Below, in pieces: positions 19,188 through 28,724 of a DNA stretch of 39,093 bases (positions are counted from its first letter, which is position 1; the number at the start of each line of letters is the position of its first letter). Origin of the DNA: Pararhodospirillum oryzae. GTDB taxonomy: Bacteria; Pseudomonadota; Alphaproteobacteria; Rhodospirillales; Rhodospirillaceae. Under the pieces are notes generated by a model. That model saw only the letters and a program-made list of their open reading frames with translations, ran no database searches and was not told the origin of the DNA. Location: the NCBI RefSeq assembly GCF_007992075.1, contig NZ_BJZO01000038.1, positions 1-39,093 on the forward strand, read 5' to 3'. A program made the translations under genes and the position numbers.

Positions 19188-19751
19188 ATGAAAATGCAAG
19201 CCAACCAGATCCGCCCCGGCCAAGTGCTGGAGCACCAGGGCAAACGCTGGACGGTGCTCAAGATCCAGCTGATTCAGCCCGGCAAGGGCGGCGCCTTCAT
19301 CCAGGTGGAAATGCGCGATGTCGACAGCGGCAACAAGACCAACGAACGGTGGCGCACCGCCGACACCGTCGAGCGCCTGGAAGTCCGGGAACGCGATTGC
19401 CAGTTCCTGTACAAGGACGATGTCGGGTTCACCTTCATGGACACCGAAACGTTCGAACAATTCGTGATGTCCTCCGACCTGATCGGCGACCAGGCCGCTT
19501 TCTTGCGGGAAAGCATGGAAGTGACCGTGGACCTGATCGAAGGCCAGCCGGTTTCCATCAACCTCCCCGCCCAGGTGGTCTTGGAAGTGGTCGAGGCCGA
19601 CGCGGTGGTCAAGGGACAGACGGCCTCGTCGTCCTACAAGCCGGGCATTCTGGAAAACGGGCTCAAGGTCATGATCCCGCCCTTCATCGAGGCCGGCACC
19701 CGCATCGTGGTCAACACCGCCGAGTGCACCTACGTCGAACGCGCGAAATAA
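19188..19751 (+). CDS. efp: Elongation factor P
   Basis: A 187-residue, three-domain tRNA-shaped factor that binds between the P and E sites of the ribosome and relieves stalling at consecutive prolines. It begins MKMQANQIRPGQVLEHQGK. The modification loop PGKGGAF carries K33, the residue that EpmA would beta-lysylate, and the gene for EpmA lies directly upstream in the opposite direction. The C-terminal OB domain contains VKGQTASSSYKPGILENGL and the signature that follows it. The start is fixed by the family N terminus; the ribosome-binding site is weak (GGAAG about 10 bases upstream). A TATATT at 19164-19169 could be part of the promoter, but it lacks a good -35. Confidence 0.97.
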   Translation: MKMQANQIRPGQVLEHQGKRWTVLKIQLIQPGKGGAFIQVEMRDVDSGNKTNERWRTADTVERLEVRERDCQFLYKDDVGFTFMDTETFEQFVMSSDLIGDQAAFLRESMEVTVDLIEGQPVSINLPAQVVLEVVEADAVVKGQTASSSYKPGILENGLKVMIPPFIEAGTRIVVNTAECTYVERAK

Positions 19752-19986
19752 TCCCGCGCCGATGGTTTGCCGCCGGACGGTCCTGGGGCCGTCTGGCGTT
19801 GTTCCGCTTCCTGTCGCCTCCTTCTCTGTCGCCGCCGGCCCTGCGCCCCGCGCGACCCGTGGCCTGGAGGCGACCCACCGGCCCCTGATCCGGCCGGCTC
19901 TTGGGCATGCTGCCCTTTTTCTTCCGGGCTCGGGCGTGCGCGAGGAGTTTTCCCGCCGCCCCCCTGGTTTTCAAGGACGTGATCGG

Positions 19987-20844
19987 ATGGCGCTGCGTTC
20001 CGCGAATCTCAATGTCATGGTCAACGCCGCCCAAAAGGCCGCCCGGGGGCTGCTGCGGGACTTTGGCGAACTCGAACACCTTCAGGTCTCGCGCAAGGGC
20101 CCCAGCGATTTCGTCTCGGCCGCCGACCTGCGCGCCGAACAGATCCTGCGCCAGGAACTCAAGCGGGCGCGCCCCGGCTTTTCGTTCCTGATGGAGGAAA
20201 GCGGCGCCGAAACCGGCTCGGATCCCAGCCGGCGCTGGATCGTCGATCCCCTCGACGGGACCACCAATTTCCTGCACGGCATTCCCAACTTCGCGATCTC
20301 GATCGGCCTGGAGGAAGCGGGCGAAATCACGGCGGCCGTGGTCTACGCCCCGGTGCTGAACGAGATGTACACGGCCGAAAAGGGGGGCGGCGCCTTCCTC
20401 AACGACCGTCGCTTGCGCGTGGCCGCCCGCACCGAACTAAGCGATGCCCTGTTCGCGACCGGCATCCCCTTCCAGGGCCGCCCCGGCCACCTGACCTTCC
20501 TCAACCGCCTGGCCCGGGTCATGGCCCGGACCTCGGGCGTGCGCCGGTTTGGCGCCGCCTCGCTCGACCTGGCCGCCGTGGCCGCCGGGCGTTTTGATGG
20601 CTTTTGGGAGGAAGGCTTGCAGCCGTGGGACTGCGCGGCGGGGATTTTGCTGGTCAAGGAAGCCGGTGGCTACGTCAGCACCGTGGAAGGCGCCGGCAAC
20701 CCGGTGCACAGCGGCTCGGTGCTGGCCGCCAACCCGGCCCTTCATCCCCAGCTCGTGCAGCTGATCGCCCTGGAACCGGCGGTCGCGCCGGCCGAGGCCG
20801 CGCCGGCCGAGGCCGCGCCCGGGGAAGCCCCGCCGGCGTCCTGA
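19987..20844 (+). CDS. suhB: Inositol monophosphatase family protein (SuhB-like)
   Basis: A 285-residue Mg-dependent phosphatase of the IMPase superfamily. The metal-binding motifs are present: EES in LMEESGAE, WIVDPLDGTTNFLHGIPNF (motif A) and the C-terminal WDCAAGILLVKEAGG (motif B). Family members dephosphorylate inositol phosphates or related sugar phosphates, and E. coli SuhB also acts in rRNA transcription; which applies here cannot be told. The ATG at 19987 has AAGGA about 11 bases upstream. The C terminus carries an Ala/Pro/Glu tail built from near-identical 15-base repeats (APAEA APAEA APGEA), a low-complexity extension outside the catalytic domain. It converges with the chemoreceptor gene. 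Confidence 0.9.
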   Translation: MALRSANLNVMVNAAQKAARGLLRDFGELEHLQVSRKGPSDFVSAADLRAEQILRQELKRARPGFSFLMEESGAETGSDPSRRWIVDPLDGTTNFLHGIPNFAISIGLEEAGEITAAVVYAPVLNEMYTAEKGGGAFLNDRRLRVAARTELSDALFATGIPFQGRPGHLTFLNRLARVMARTSGVRRFGAASLDLAAVAAGRFDGFWEEGLQPWDCAAGILLVKEAGGYVSTVEGAGNPVHSGSVLAANPALHPQLVQLIALEPAVAPAEAAPAEAAPGEAPPAS

Positions 20845-20856
20845 TCCTTGCGGCAA

Positions 20857-20889
20857 GTCCGGGGCGGGACGCGCGCCCGCGCCCCGGAC
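20857..20889. terminator. Hairpin between suhB and the chemoreceptor gene, probable bidirectional terminator
   Basis: GTCCGGGGC (20857-20865) pairs perfectly with GCCCCGGAC (20881-20889), and GGG/CCC can extend it inward. On the plus strand a TTTT follows at 20897-20900. It occupies the 58-bp gap between two convergent genes. Confidence 0.65.
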
Positions 20890-20902
20890 GCGCTTGCTTT
20901 TC

Positions 20903-23869
20903 CTACTGCAACAGTTCCCCGGCCTGGCGCACCGCTCCCCAGCGGCGGCCCAGGACCATGATCGGGGCATCGATTTCCTTCATCAGCACGATGGTGCCGC
21001 CCCCCATGTCGCGGCGATAGGTTTGGGTCATGGGCTTGGTGCAGCGGGCCGCCAGAATGCCGGCGCGGTCGTTGTACAGGCGGCGGTTCCGGGAATTGCC
21101 CTGGTTCCACTCCGGATCGTCGGGCCTTTGCGGCTTGGAGTGCTCGGGCATGTGGGCCGCGATGTAGCCGTTGCGGTCGGTGGCCACGCACACCGGCACG
21201 CTTCCCCCCGCGCCCGCCAGGCGCGCGATCAGCGGCCCCAGCTCGGCTTCCGCCAGCGCGGTATGCGGGGCCATGTATTGCACCGGATTGGTCCCCGGGA
21301 TCGGGGTGTAGCTGCCGTCGAACAGATCCTCGGACGTGATCCGGCCCTCGGCGATGGCGTGCTCGAAAACCTCCGCCACGGTTTTGGCAAACCCCACCGC
21401 GTGCTCGACCATGGGGATATCGTCGGCCACCGCCTTCTCGATCCGGGTTTTCAGGCGCTCGATCTGTTCCGGATCCAGGGCCCGGAATTTCAGATGCAGG
21501 CCGTTTTCGCTCACCGTCACCACCTCGGCCGCGAGTTCGCCCACCCCTTCGATATCCAGGCTGCCTCGTCCCGTGCTGGGGCGGCTGCCCTGCGCCACCA
21601 CCACCAGGGCCCCTCCTTGCGAGAGATCGGCGGTCATGCCTGAAAACGTGTTGCTCCCAAACGTGCCCTTGTAGCGCAAGGCCACGGGAATGCGCGGATA
21701 CTGGCGGCGATTGCCGCCATGCGACGAACGCAAGATGACATAAAGCCGCTGGCGCAAGGCCAGGATGTCGCGATTGACCCGCGAGGCCAGATCCCGCACC
21801 CGGGTGGAAACCGCGCCCGTCGTTTCCGCGCCCTCGCGCATGCCCTGCACGCTTTCGGCCACCGCGCCGGTGTGCTCGGCGGCCTGGGCGGCGCTGCTCA
21901 TGATCTCGGCCGTTGCCGCGCGCTGCTCGCCCGCCGCGCGGGCCACGTCGGCGGTGATGGTGTCAATGGCGCGGATGGATTCCACCACTGCCTGGACGGT
22001 GCGGGCGGCCTCGCCGGTGGTGCGGCTGATCCCCTCGGCCTGTTCGCTGATCGTGCCAATGGCGTGTTCGGTTTCGCCGGCCAGTCCCTTGACCTCGCCC
22101 GCCACCACCGAGAACCCCTTGCCGGCCTCGCCGGCCCGCGCCGCCTCGATGGTGGCGTTCAACGACAGCATGCGGGTCTGGCCGGCGATGCCCTGGATCA
22201 ATCCCACCACGCTGTCGATGCGCGCCGTGGCCTCGGTCAGGCTTTCAACCCGGTGCAAGGCCTCGTCGCCCTTGGCGCGGGCGGTTTCGGCCAGACGCGC
22301 CCCGCTGTCCACGCGTTCGGAAATCTCGCGGCTGGAGGCTTCCAGCTGTTCCGTGGCGCCGGCCACGGTCTGCACGTTGGCACTGGTGATGCGCACGGAT
22401 TCGGTCACCTGGGTGGCATCGTGCAACAGGCGTTCGGCCACCTGGGCCAGGTTGGCGGCGTTTTCCGACAACCGGCTGGACTGCACCGAGATGTCGCCCA
22501 CGGTTTCCTGGACCTCGCCTTCCAGCAGATTGGTGAGCGCCATCATTTCCCGGCGCAACTCTTCCTCGCTGCGCTTGGCCATTTCGGCGCGCTCCAGCAC
22601 GTAGTAACCGATGCGGGCCTTGAGGGCGCGCAGGCGACTGCTCAGGTTGTCGAGCTCGGCGAGGCCGGGCGAGGGAATGACATAGCCCAGATTGCCGGCG
22701 GCGATGGCATCGAAATGGCGTTCCATCCGCCGCAAGGGCCGGTGCAGGGAAACAAGAAACCAGGCACTGAGCGCGAGGCCCAGCGCGCCGCCGCCCACCA
22801 GCAGCCCCACCGAGGCCAGCAGACGCCACGAGACTTCCTTCTCGGCCCGTTCGCGCAGGGCGGCCGCGTCGGTGCGCTGCTGGTTGACCAAGTCATGAAG
22901 CGCCCCGTGCACCGCCACGAACTGGGGGCGCGTGCGCGTGGCCAGTTTCCGGCTCAGGGCCTCGCGATCGCCCCCCCGCGCGAGCTCAAGCGCCTCGGGC
23001 ACGCCCTCCTTCCAAAGGGCTTCCCAGGTCGTCGTTACCCGACGCTGCAACTCCTTTTCCGCCTCCGAATGCTCGCCTTTCAGGTGATTTTCCCACAAAA
23101 TAGTGAAAGCCTTGCGTCGCCCCTCAATGGTTCCCAGGCGATCGTTCAACGTGGTTGGCAATAACCCGCGCAGCATCTCGCCTTCCATGAGATCGACCTG
23201 GCGCGCGACGTCGTCGCTGAGTTCCACCAGGGTGGCAAGGTCGATAACCGCCCGGACATTGCGATCGAACACCAGATTCAAATCCTGGTTTATCGCGCGC
23301 ATGCCGTCGATACCCACCACCCCGATCCCCGCGCCCAGCACGCCAAGGACCAGCAAGACCACGCCAAGACGCCCCACCACGCTGTCGCGCAGCCGCACCA
23401 GACGCCCGATCCAGGTGGTGGAAATCACCCGCCCTTCATGGATCGCCAGCCCCCTGGCGCGGCCTTCGCGAAACAGGGCGTAGATCCGTTCGGCCTCGGT
23501 CACGGCGGCGCGTTCGGGCTTGGTGCGGATCGAGATGTACCCGGTGACCTCGGATCCGCTCATGGTCGGGGTGACGTTGGCCCGGACCCAGTAGAAATCC
23601 CCATTCTTGGTTCGGTTCTTCACCATTCCTTCCCACGACCGGCCGGCCTTGACCGTGGCCCACAGGTCGGCGAAGGCTTCGCGGGGCATGTGGGGATGAC
23701 GCAGGATATTGTGGGGGGCGCCGAACAGTTCCTCGGGACTGTATCCGCTGATGGTGACGAACTCCTCGTTCGCGAAGGTGATGATCCCCCGGGTATCCGT
23801 TCCGGACACGATGATCGCGTCGTCGCCCAACTCAATTTCGCGATCGGTGATGGGTCCGTTGTCACGCAT
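20903..23869 (-). CDS. Methyl-accepting chemotaxis receptor with PAS, PilZ and extra C-terminal module
   Basis: A 988-residue receptor. Order of parts: an Aer-type PAS domain (about 15-118; ITFANEEFVTISGY, NGDFYWVRANVTPT), TM1 (168-186), a periplasmic helical domain (187-350, 4HB-like), TM2 (351-374), HAMP (375-425), a long coiled coil with the MCP hairpin tip around QTRMLSLNATIEAARAGEAG, a PilZ domain (about 720-797), then about 190 further residues with DRNGYIAAHMPEHS, DDPEWNQGNSRNRRLYNDR and QTYRRDMGGG. PilZ has both c-di-GMP motifs, RxxxR (R722-R726) and DxSxxG (D748, S750, G753). The start at 23869 is preceded by AGGGG; upstream starts have none. It should signal to CheA/CheW, with cytoplasmic PAS (redox/energy) and c-di-GMP inputs (inference). 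No che genes are nearby. Confidence 0.92.
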   Translation of the reverse strand: MRDNGPITDREIELGDDAIIVSGTDTRGIITFANEEFVTISGYSPEELFGAPHNILRHPHMPREAFADLWATVKAGRSWEGMVKNRTKNGDFYWVRANVTPTMSGSEVTGYISIRTKPERAAVTEAERIYALFREGRARGLAIHEGRVISTTWIGRLVRLRDSVVGRLGVVLLVLGVLGAGIGVVGIDGMRAINQDLNLVFDRNVRAVIDLATLVELSDDVARQVDLMEGEMLRGLLPTTLNDRLGTIEGRRKAFTILWENHLKGEHSEAEKELQRRVTTTWEALWKEGVPEALELARGGDREALSRKLATRTRPQFVAVHGALHDLVNQQRTDAAALRERAEKEVSWRLLASVGLLVGGGALGLALSAWFLVSLHRPLRRMERHFDAIAAGNLGYVIPSPGLAELDNLSSRLRALKARIGYYVLERAEMAKRSEEELRREMMALTNLLEGEVQETVGDISVQSSRLSENAANLAQVAERLLHDATQVTESVRITSANVQTVAGATEQLEASSREISERVDSGARLAETARAKGDEALHRVESLTEATARIDSVVGLIQGIAGQTRMLSLNATIEAARAGEAGKGFSVVAGEVKGLAGETEHAIGTISEQAEGISRTTGEAARTVQAVVESIRAIDTITADVARAAGEQRAATAEIMSSAAQAAEHTGAVAESVQGMREGAETTGAVSTRVRDLASRVNRDILALRQRLYVILRSSHGGNRRQYPRIPVALRYKGTFGSNTFSGMTADLSQGGALVVVAQGSRPSTGRGSLDIEGVGELAAEVVTVSENGLHLKFRALDPEQIERLKTRIEKAVADDIPMVEHAVGFAKTVAEVFEHAIAEGRITSEDLFDGSYTPIPGTNPVQYMAPHTALAEAELGPLIARLAGAGGSVPVCVATDRNGYIAAHMPEHSKPQRPDDPEWNQGNSRNRRLYNDRAGILAARCTKPMTQTYRRDMGGGTIVLMKEIDAPIMVLGRRWGAVRQAGELLQ

Positions 23870-24235
23870 CGAAGAGCCCCTTTGTTCGGCTTGAGCGCCG
23901 GGTATCGCCGCCGCAACCATCCTACTTTAGTATATAGCTTGGTGTCGAGAGCCCCCCGTCAAGAGCGGGCTTGCGCAGATGCTTACCCGCGTGACGCGTG
24001 TGCTTTTTCCACTAAACAAAGCAATGCCTCCTTAAAGAGCAAAAACCCGGTCCCTTGCGTTCAGAAAGCAAAGGCGGGCCCTGTGGATCTCCATTCCACA
24101 TTCTGCTAGGATTCCTCAGATTGAAATTTTCAACAAATGATGTACCTCTTTTGCCTGAAACACGGCACTTTGGTTATGTTGCGTCAAAATTTCCGCTTTT
24201 ATGAGAAGGCACCTTTGCAGGAGGAATCCTTTGTC
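23870..24235. other. Divergent region between the chemoreceptor and the solute-binding protein
   Basis: These 366 bases are noticeably more AT-rich than the flanking genes and must hold both promoters. No gene or RNA is evident. An open frame from 24137 runs into the binding-protein gene, but its N terminus is not signal-peptide-like and it lacks a ribosome-binding site. I tested GG-N10-GC spacing for a sigma54 promoter in 24100-24230 and found none. Confidence 0.45.
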
Positions 24236-25105
24236 ATGAGTCGTGCGGTGAAATACGTGGCGCGGGTGTTGATGGTTCTCATGCTCGGCATGGGGGCCGC
24301 GATGGCCGCGGACCTGGAAGTCAGAATCAAGGCGCCGGAACGGCCCGGAGATACCCGGGACGATTACTTTGTCGCGATGCTGGATCTTGCGCTTTCCAAG
24401 ACCGCCGACGAGGGATCCTACGCCATCGAGGTTCAGGCCCCGGCCACGCAGTCGCGCGCCATTGAGAACCTGAAGCAAGGCGCCTTGGACGTGATCTGGA
24501 CGATTCCCACCGAGGAACGGGAAGCAACCATGCGCCCGATCCGCATTCCCCTGGAAAAAGGGTTGTTGGGATACCGGGTGTTCTTGATCCGCGAGGGGGA
24601 TCAGGCCCGCTTCGACACCGTGACCAGCCTGGATGTCTTGAAGAAAATGCTCGCCGGCCAGGGCCTGGACTGGAATTCAACCCATGTCATGGAGGAAAAC
24701 AGGTTCCGGGTCCGCCGGGTGGGCAATTACGACAGCCTGTTCACCATGCTGCGGGACGGACGCTTTGATTACTTCCCCCGTGGCCTGAACGAGGCCTGGG
24801 CCGAGCTGGCGGCGCATCCCGACGACGGGCTGGCGGTGGAACGGGGAATACTGCTGCGCTACCGGACCACCTCGTATTTCTTCACCCGGCAAGACGACAG
24901 CGCCCTGGCCGGGCGCATCGAACGCGGCCTGCGCCTGGCCCTGGCCGATGGATCGTTCGACCGCCTGCTGACCACCCACCCGACCCACCGGGGGATGTTT
25001 GCCGCCGCCAATCTTGCCGGGCGGCGGGTTTTTGAAATTCCCAACCCCTATCTGCCTCCCACGGCCCCCGCCGATCCGGTTTTGTGGACGATTCCGGACC
25101 ATTGA
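24236..25105 (+). CDS. Periplasmic solute-binding protein, family 3-like (orphan)
   Basis: A 289-residue exported protein. The signal peptide is MSRAVKYVARVLMVLMLGMG with cleavage near AMA-AD. The mature region has the two-lobed layout of amino-acid-type binding proteins: EVQAPATQSRAIENLKQGALDVIW in lobe 1, RRVGNYDSLFTMLRDGRFDYFPRG at the crossover, and FTRQDDSALAGRIERGLRLALADGSFD near the end. GGAGG sits about 10 bases before the ATG at 24236. No permease or ATPase gene is adjacent, so it may serve a transporter encoded elsewhere, or act as a ligand-presenting or sensory protein. Its ligand is unknown. It is divergent from the chemoreceptor gene. Confidence 0.82.
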   Translation: MSRAVKYVARVLMVLMLGMGAAMAADLEVRIKAPERPGDTRDDYFVAMLDLALSKTADEGSYAIEVQAPATQSRAIENLKQGALDVIWTIPTEEREATMRPIRIPLEKGLLGYRVFLIREGDQARFDTVTSLDVLKKMLAGQGLDWNSTHVMEENRFRVRRVGNYDSLFTMLRDGRFDYFPRGLNEAWAELAAHPDDGLAVERGILLRYRTTSYFFTRQDDSALAGRIERGLRLALADGSFDRLLTTHPTHRGMFAAANLAGRRVFEIPNPYLPPTAPADPVLWTIPDH

Positions 25106-25125
25106 AAACCGCGCGCGGTACTCCA

Positions 25126-25134
25126 TGCTATAAT
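25126..25134 (+). promoter_or_regulatory. Extended -10 promoter for the mdh-suc operon
   Basis: TG-C-TATAAT (25126-25134) is a perfect extended -10 element. The region 17 bases upstream shows no good -35, as is common for extended -10 promoters. Transcription would start near 25141, giving a leader of about 267 bases before mdh. Confidence 0.55.
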
Positions 25135-25270
25135 GGATCCCTTATGCGTTTTTCAAAGACGCCAGCCACAATCCAGGCGGGCTTCGCGGTCCGGGAATAA
25201 AACCGGGCGTGGGAATGGGGAAGGATCCCAAACTGGAATCGTTTCTTGTTCCCACAGGCGGCGGTTGGTG

Positions 25271-25293
25271 CCGGGGGCCTTGCCTGCCCCCGG
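25271..25293 (+). other. Stable hairpin in the mdh leader
   Basis: CCGGGGGC (25271-25278) pairs perfectly with GCCCCCGG (25286-25293) around a 7-base loop, midway in the 273-base stretch between the -10 element and mdh. No T tract follows directly, so it is more likely a structural leader element than a terminator. The rest of 25135-25407 holds no supportable gene. Confidence 0.5.
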
Positions 25294-25305
25294 GAATCGC
25301 GCTAG

Positions 25306-26364
<1,059 letters not shown>

Positions 26365-26400
26365 ATTGTTGCTCCGTCGGAACAGGAGAAGAACAACACC

Positions 26401-27600
26401 ATGAACATTCACGAGTATCAGGCCAAGCAAATCCTGGCCAAGTACGGCGTGCCGATTCTCGGCGGCGGTGTGGCCTACACCGCCGACGAGGCCCGGGCGG
26501 TCGCCAGCCGCCTGCCCGGTCCGGTTTGGGTGGTCAAGTCCCAGATCCACGCCGGCGGACGCGGCAAGGGGCATTTCCTTGAGGAAGCGGCCGGCGACAA
26601 GGGCGGCGTGCGCGTTGTCCGCTCGCTGGATGAAGTCCAGCAAAACGCCTTCCAGATGCTGGGCAACACCCTGGTGACGCACCAGTCCGGCCCCGAGGGC
26701 CGGGAGGTGACGCGCGTTTACATTGAAGACGGATGCAACATTTCGCGTGAACTGTACCTGTCCTTGCTGGTGGACCGCGCCACGTCGTGCGTGACGGTGA
26801 TGGCGTCGACCGAAGGCGGCATGGATATCGAGGAAGTCGCGGCGGAAACGCCCGACAAGATTTTCTTCCAGACGATCGATCCCGCCACCGGCATTTCGGG
26901 CTTCCACTGCCGCAAGGTTGCCTTTGCCCTGGGTCTGTCGGGCAAGCAGGTTTCGGCTTTTGTCAAGCTGCTGACCGGTCTTTACACCTGTTTCATCTCC
27001 ACCGACTGCTCGGTGTTGGAAATCAACCCGCTGGTGGTCACGGCCGACGGTCAGGTGCTGCCGCTTGACTGCAAGATGACCTTTGATTCCAACGCCTTGT
27101 TCCGCCATCCGGATCTCCTGGAGTTCCGCGACGAGGCGGAAGAGGATCCGATGGAGCTGGAGGCCTCGCGTCACGACCTCAACTACGTGAAGCTCGATGG
27201 CACCATCGGGTGCATGGTCAATGGCGCCGGCCTGGCCATGGCGACCATGGACATCATCAAGCTGAAGGGCGGCTCGCCGGCCAACTTCCTCGACGTGGGC
27301 GGCGGCGCCACCCGCGAACGCGTCACGGCCGCGTTCAAGATCATTTTGTCGGATCCCAACGTCGAGGGCATCCTGGTCAACATCTTCGGCGGCATCATGC
27401 GCTGCAACGTGATCGCCGAGGGCGTGATCGCGGCGGCCCGCGAAGTGTCGCTGAACGTGCCGCTGGTCGTGCGTCTGGAAGGGACCAACGTGGAACTGGG
27501 CAAGCAGATCATGGCCGACTCCGGCCTGCCGATCATCGCGGCCGACAACCTGTCCGACGCCGCCGAAAAGGTGGTCAAGGCCGTGAAGGAGGCCTCCTGA
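26401..27600 (+). CDS. sucC: Succinyl-CoA ligase (ADP-forming), beta subunit
   Basis: A 399-residue ATP-grasp subunit that binds nucleotide and, with SucD, converts succinyl-CoA to succinate with ATP formation. It begins [19 protein letters not shown]. The ATP-grasp lysine segment [26 protein letters not shown] and [14 protein letters not shown] are intact, as is [15 protein letters not shown] near the C terminus, which contributes to the CoA-succinate site. An AGGAGA ribosome-binding site precedes the ATG. Its stop overlaps the sucD start by one base (TGATG), so the two subunits are translated in a coupled manner, as expected for a 1:1 complex. Confidence 0.98.
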   Translation: MNIHEYQAKQILAKYGVPILGGGVAYTADEARAVASRLPGPVWVVKSQIHAGGRGKGHFLEEAAGDKGGVRVVRSLDEVQQNAFQMLGNTLVTHQSGPEGREVTRVYIEDGCNISRELYLSLLVDRATSCVTVMASTEGGMDIEEVAAETPDKIFFQTIDPATGISGFHCRKVAFALGLSGKQVSAFVKLLTGLYTCFISTDCSVLEINPLVVTADGQVLPLDCKMTFDSNALFRHPDLLEFRDEAEEDPMELEASRHDLNYVKLDGTIGCMVNGAGLAMATMDIIKLKGGSPANFLDVGGGATRERVTAAFKIILSDPNVEGILVNIFGGIMRCNVIAEGVIAAAREVSLNVPLVVRLEGTNVELGKQIMADSGLPIIAADNLSDAAEKVVKAVKEAS

Positions 27601-28481
27601 TGTCCGTTCTCGTTGGCAAGGAAACCAAGGTCATCTGCCAGGGCTTCACGGGCTCGCAGGGCACCTTCCACTCCGAGCAGGCCATTGCCTATGGCACCCG
27701 CATGGTCGGCGGCGTGACCCCGGGCAAGGGGGGCACCACCCACCTTGACCTGCCGGTGTTCGACACCGTCGCCGAGGCCAAGGCGCGCACCGGCTGCAAC
27801 GCCACGGTCATCTACGTGCCGCCGCCGTTCGCCGCCGACGCCATCTTGGAAGCGATCGACGCCGAGATCGAGCTGGCCGTGTGCATCACCGAGGGGATCC
27901 CGGTCCTCGACATGGTCAAGGTGAAGCGCGCCTTGCGCAACTCCAAGACCCGTCTTGTCGGCCCCAACTGCCCGGGCGTGATCACGCCGGGCGAATGCAA
28001 GATCGGCATCATGCCCGGTCACATTCACAAGCGGGGCAAGATCGGCGTGGTGTCGCGCTCGGGCACCCTGACCTACGAAGCCGTGGCCCAGACCACGGCC
28101 GTGGGCCTGGGGCAGTCCACCTGCATCGGCATTGGCGGCGACCCGGTCAACGGCACCAACTTCATCGACTGCCTGGAAATGTTCCTGGATGATCCCGAGA
28201 CCGAGGGCATCATCATGATTGGTGAAATCGGGGGCTCGGCCGAGGAAGAAGCCGCCGAATTCCTGAAGCGTTCGAAGATCCGCAAGCCGATGTGCGGCTT
28301 CATCGCGGGCGTGACCGCTCCCCCGGGGCGGCGCATGGGCCACGCGGGCGCCATCATCGCCGGCGGCAAGGGCACGGCGGACGACAAGATGGAGGCCATG
28401 CGCTCGGCCGGCATCCTGGTCGCCGACAGCCCCTCGGCGCTGGGCAGCACCATGGTGGCCGCCCTCGGCAAGACCGCCTGA
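27600..28481 (+). CDS. sucD: Succinyl-CoA ligase (ADP-forming), alpha subunit
   Basis: A 293-residue CoA-binding subunit. H248 in [10 protein letters not shown] is the histidine phosphorylated during catalysis. The CoA-binding [14 protein letters not shown] segment and [11 protein letters not shown] and [14 protein letters not shown] are typical. The ATG at 27600 shares its A with the sucC stop codon and has AAGGAGG within the end of sucC. A long hairpin separates it from sucA (28490-28522). Confidence 0.98.
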   Translation: MSVLVGKETKVICQGFTGSQGTFHSEQAIAYGTRMVGGVTPGKGGTTHLDLPVFDTVAEAKARTGCNATVIYVPPPFAADAILEAIDAEIELAVCITEGIPVLDMVKVKRALRNSKTRLVGPNCPGVITPGECKIGIMPGHIHKRGKIGVVSRSGTLTYEAVAQTTAVGLGQSTCIGIGGDPVNGTNFIDCLEMFLDDPETEGIIMIGEIGGSAEEEAAEFLKRSKIRKPMCGFIAGVTAPPGRRMGHAGAIIAGGKGTADDKMEAMRSAGILVADSPSALGSTMVAALGKTA

Positions 28482-28489
28482 TTCAAGGC

Positions 28490-28522
28490 CCGCCCCTTTC
28501 CCGAACAAGGACAAGGGGCGGG
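28490..28522 (+). terminator. Hairpin between sucD and sucA, possible partial terminator
   Basis: A perfect 10-bp stem, CCCGCCCCTT (28490-28499) with AAGGGGCGGG (28513-28522), begins just past the sucD stop. Only scattered T residues follow (TTCGCCTGTTT), so full termination is doubtful. It may set the ratio of sucCD to sucAB message or mark an RNA-processing point. Confidence 0.45.
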
Positions 28523-28724
28523 TTCGCCTGTTTGCGTCCGACGGCGCCAAATGCCTCTTTTGGTCTTGCCAGGCTCTGGCTTCGGGGCGACGGACATGGT
28601 TTATTGGATAGGTGTGTCGATAGAACACGAGGCGGACAGGCCGTAACGGTGGCACGCGCTCCCCTCCCCCCCAGGGAGCCCGGCCCGGTGGCTGGCCGTG
28701 GTCCGCACGAACAGGGGTGGTGAC

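Noticed and set aside
24100-24235. Sigma54 promoter for the orphan binding protein
   Set aside because: GG and GC dinucleotides are present but not at the required 10-base spacing.
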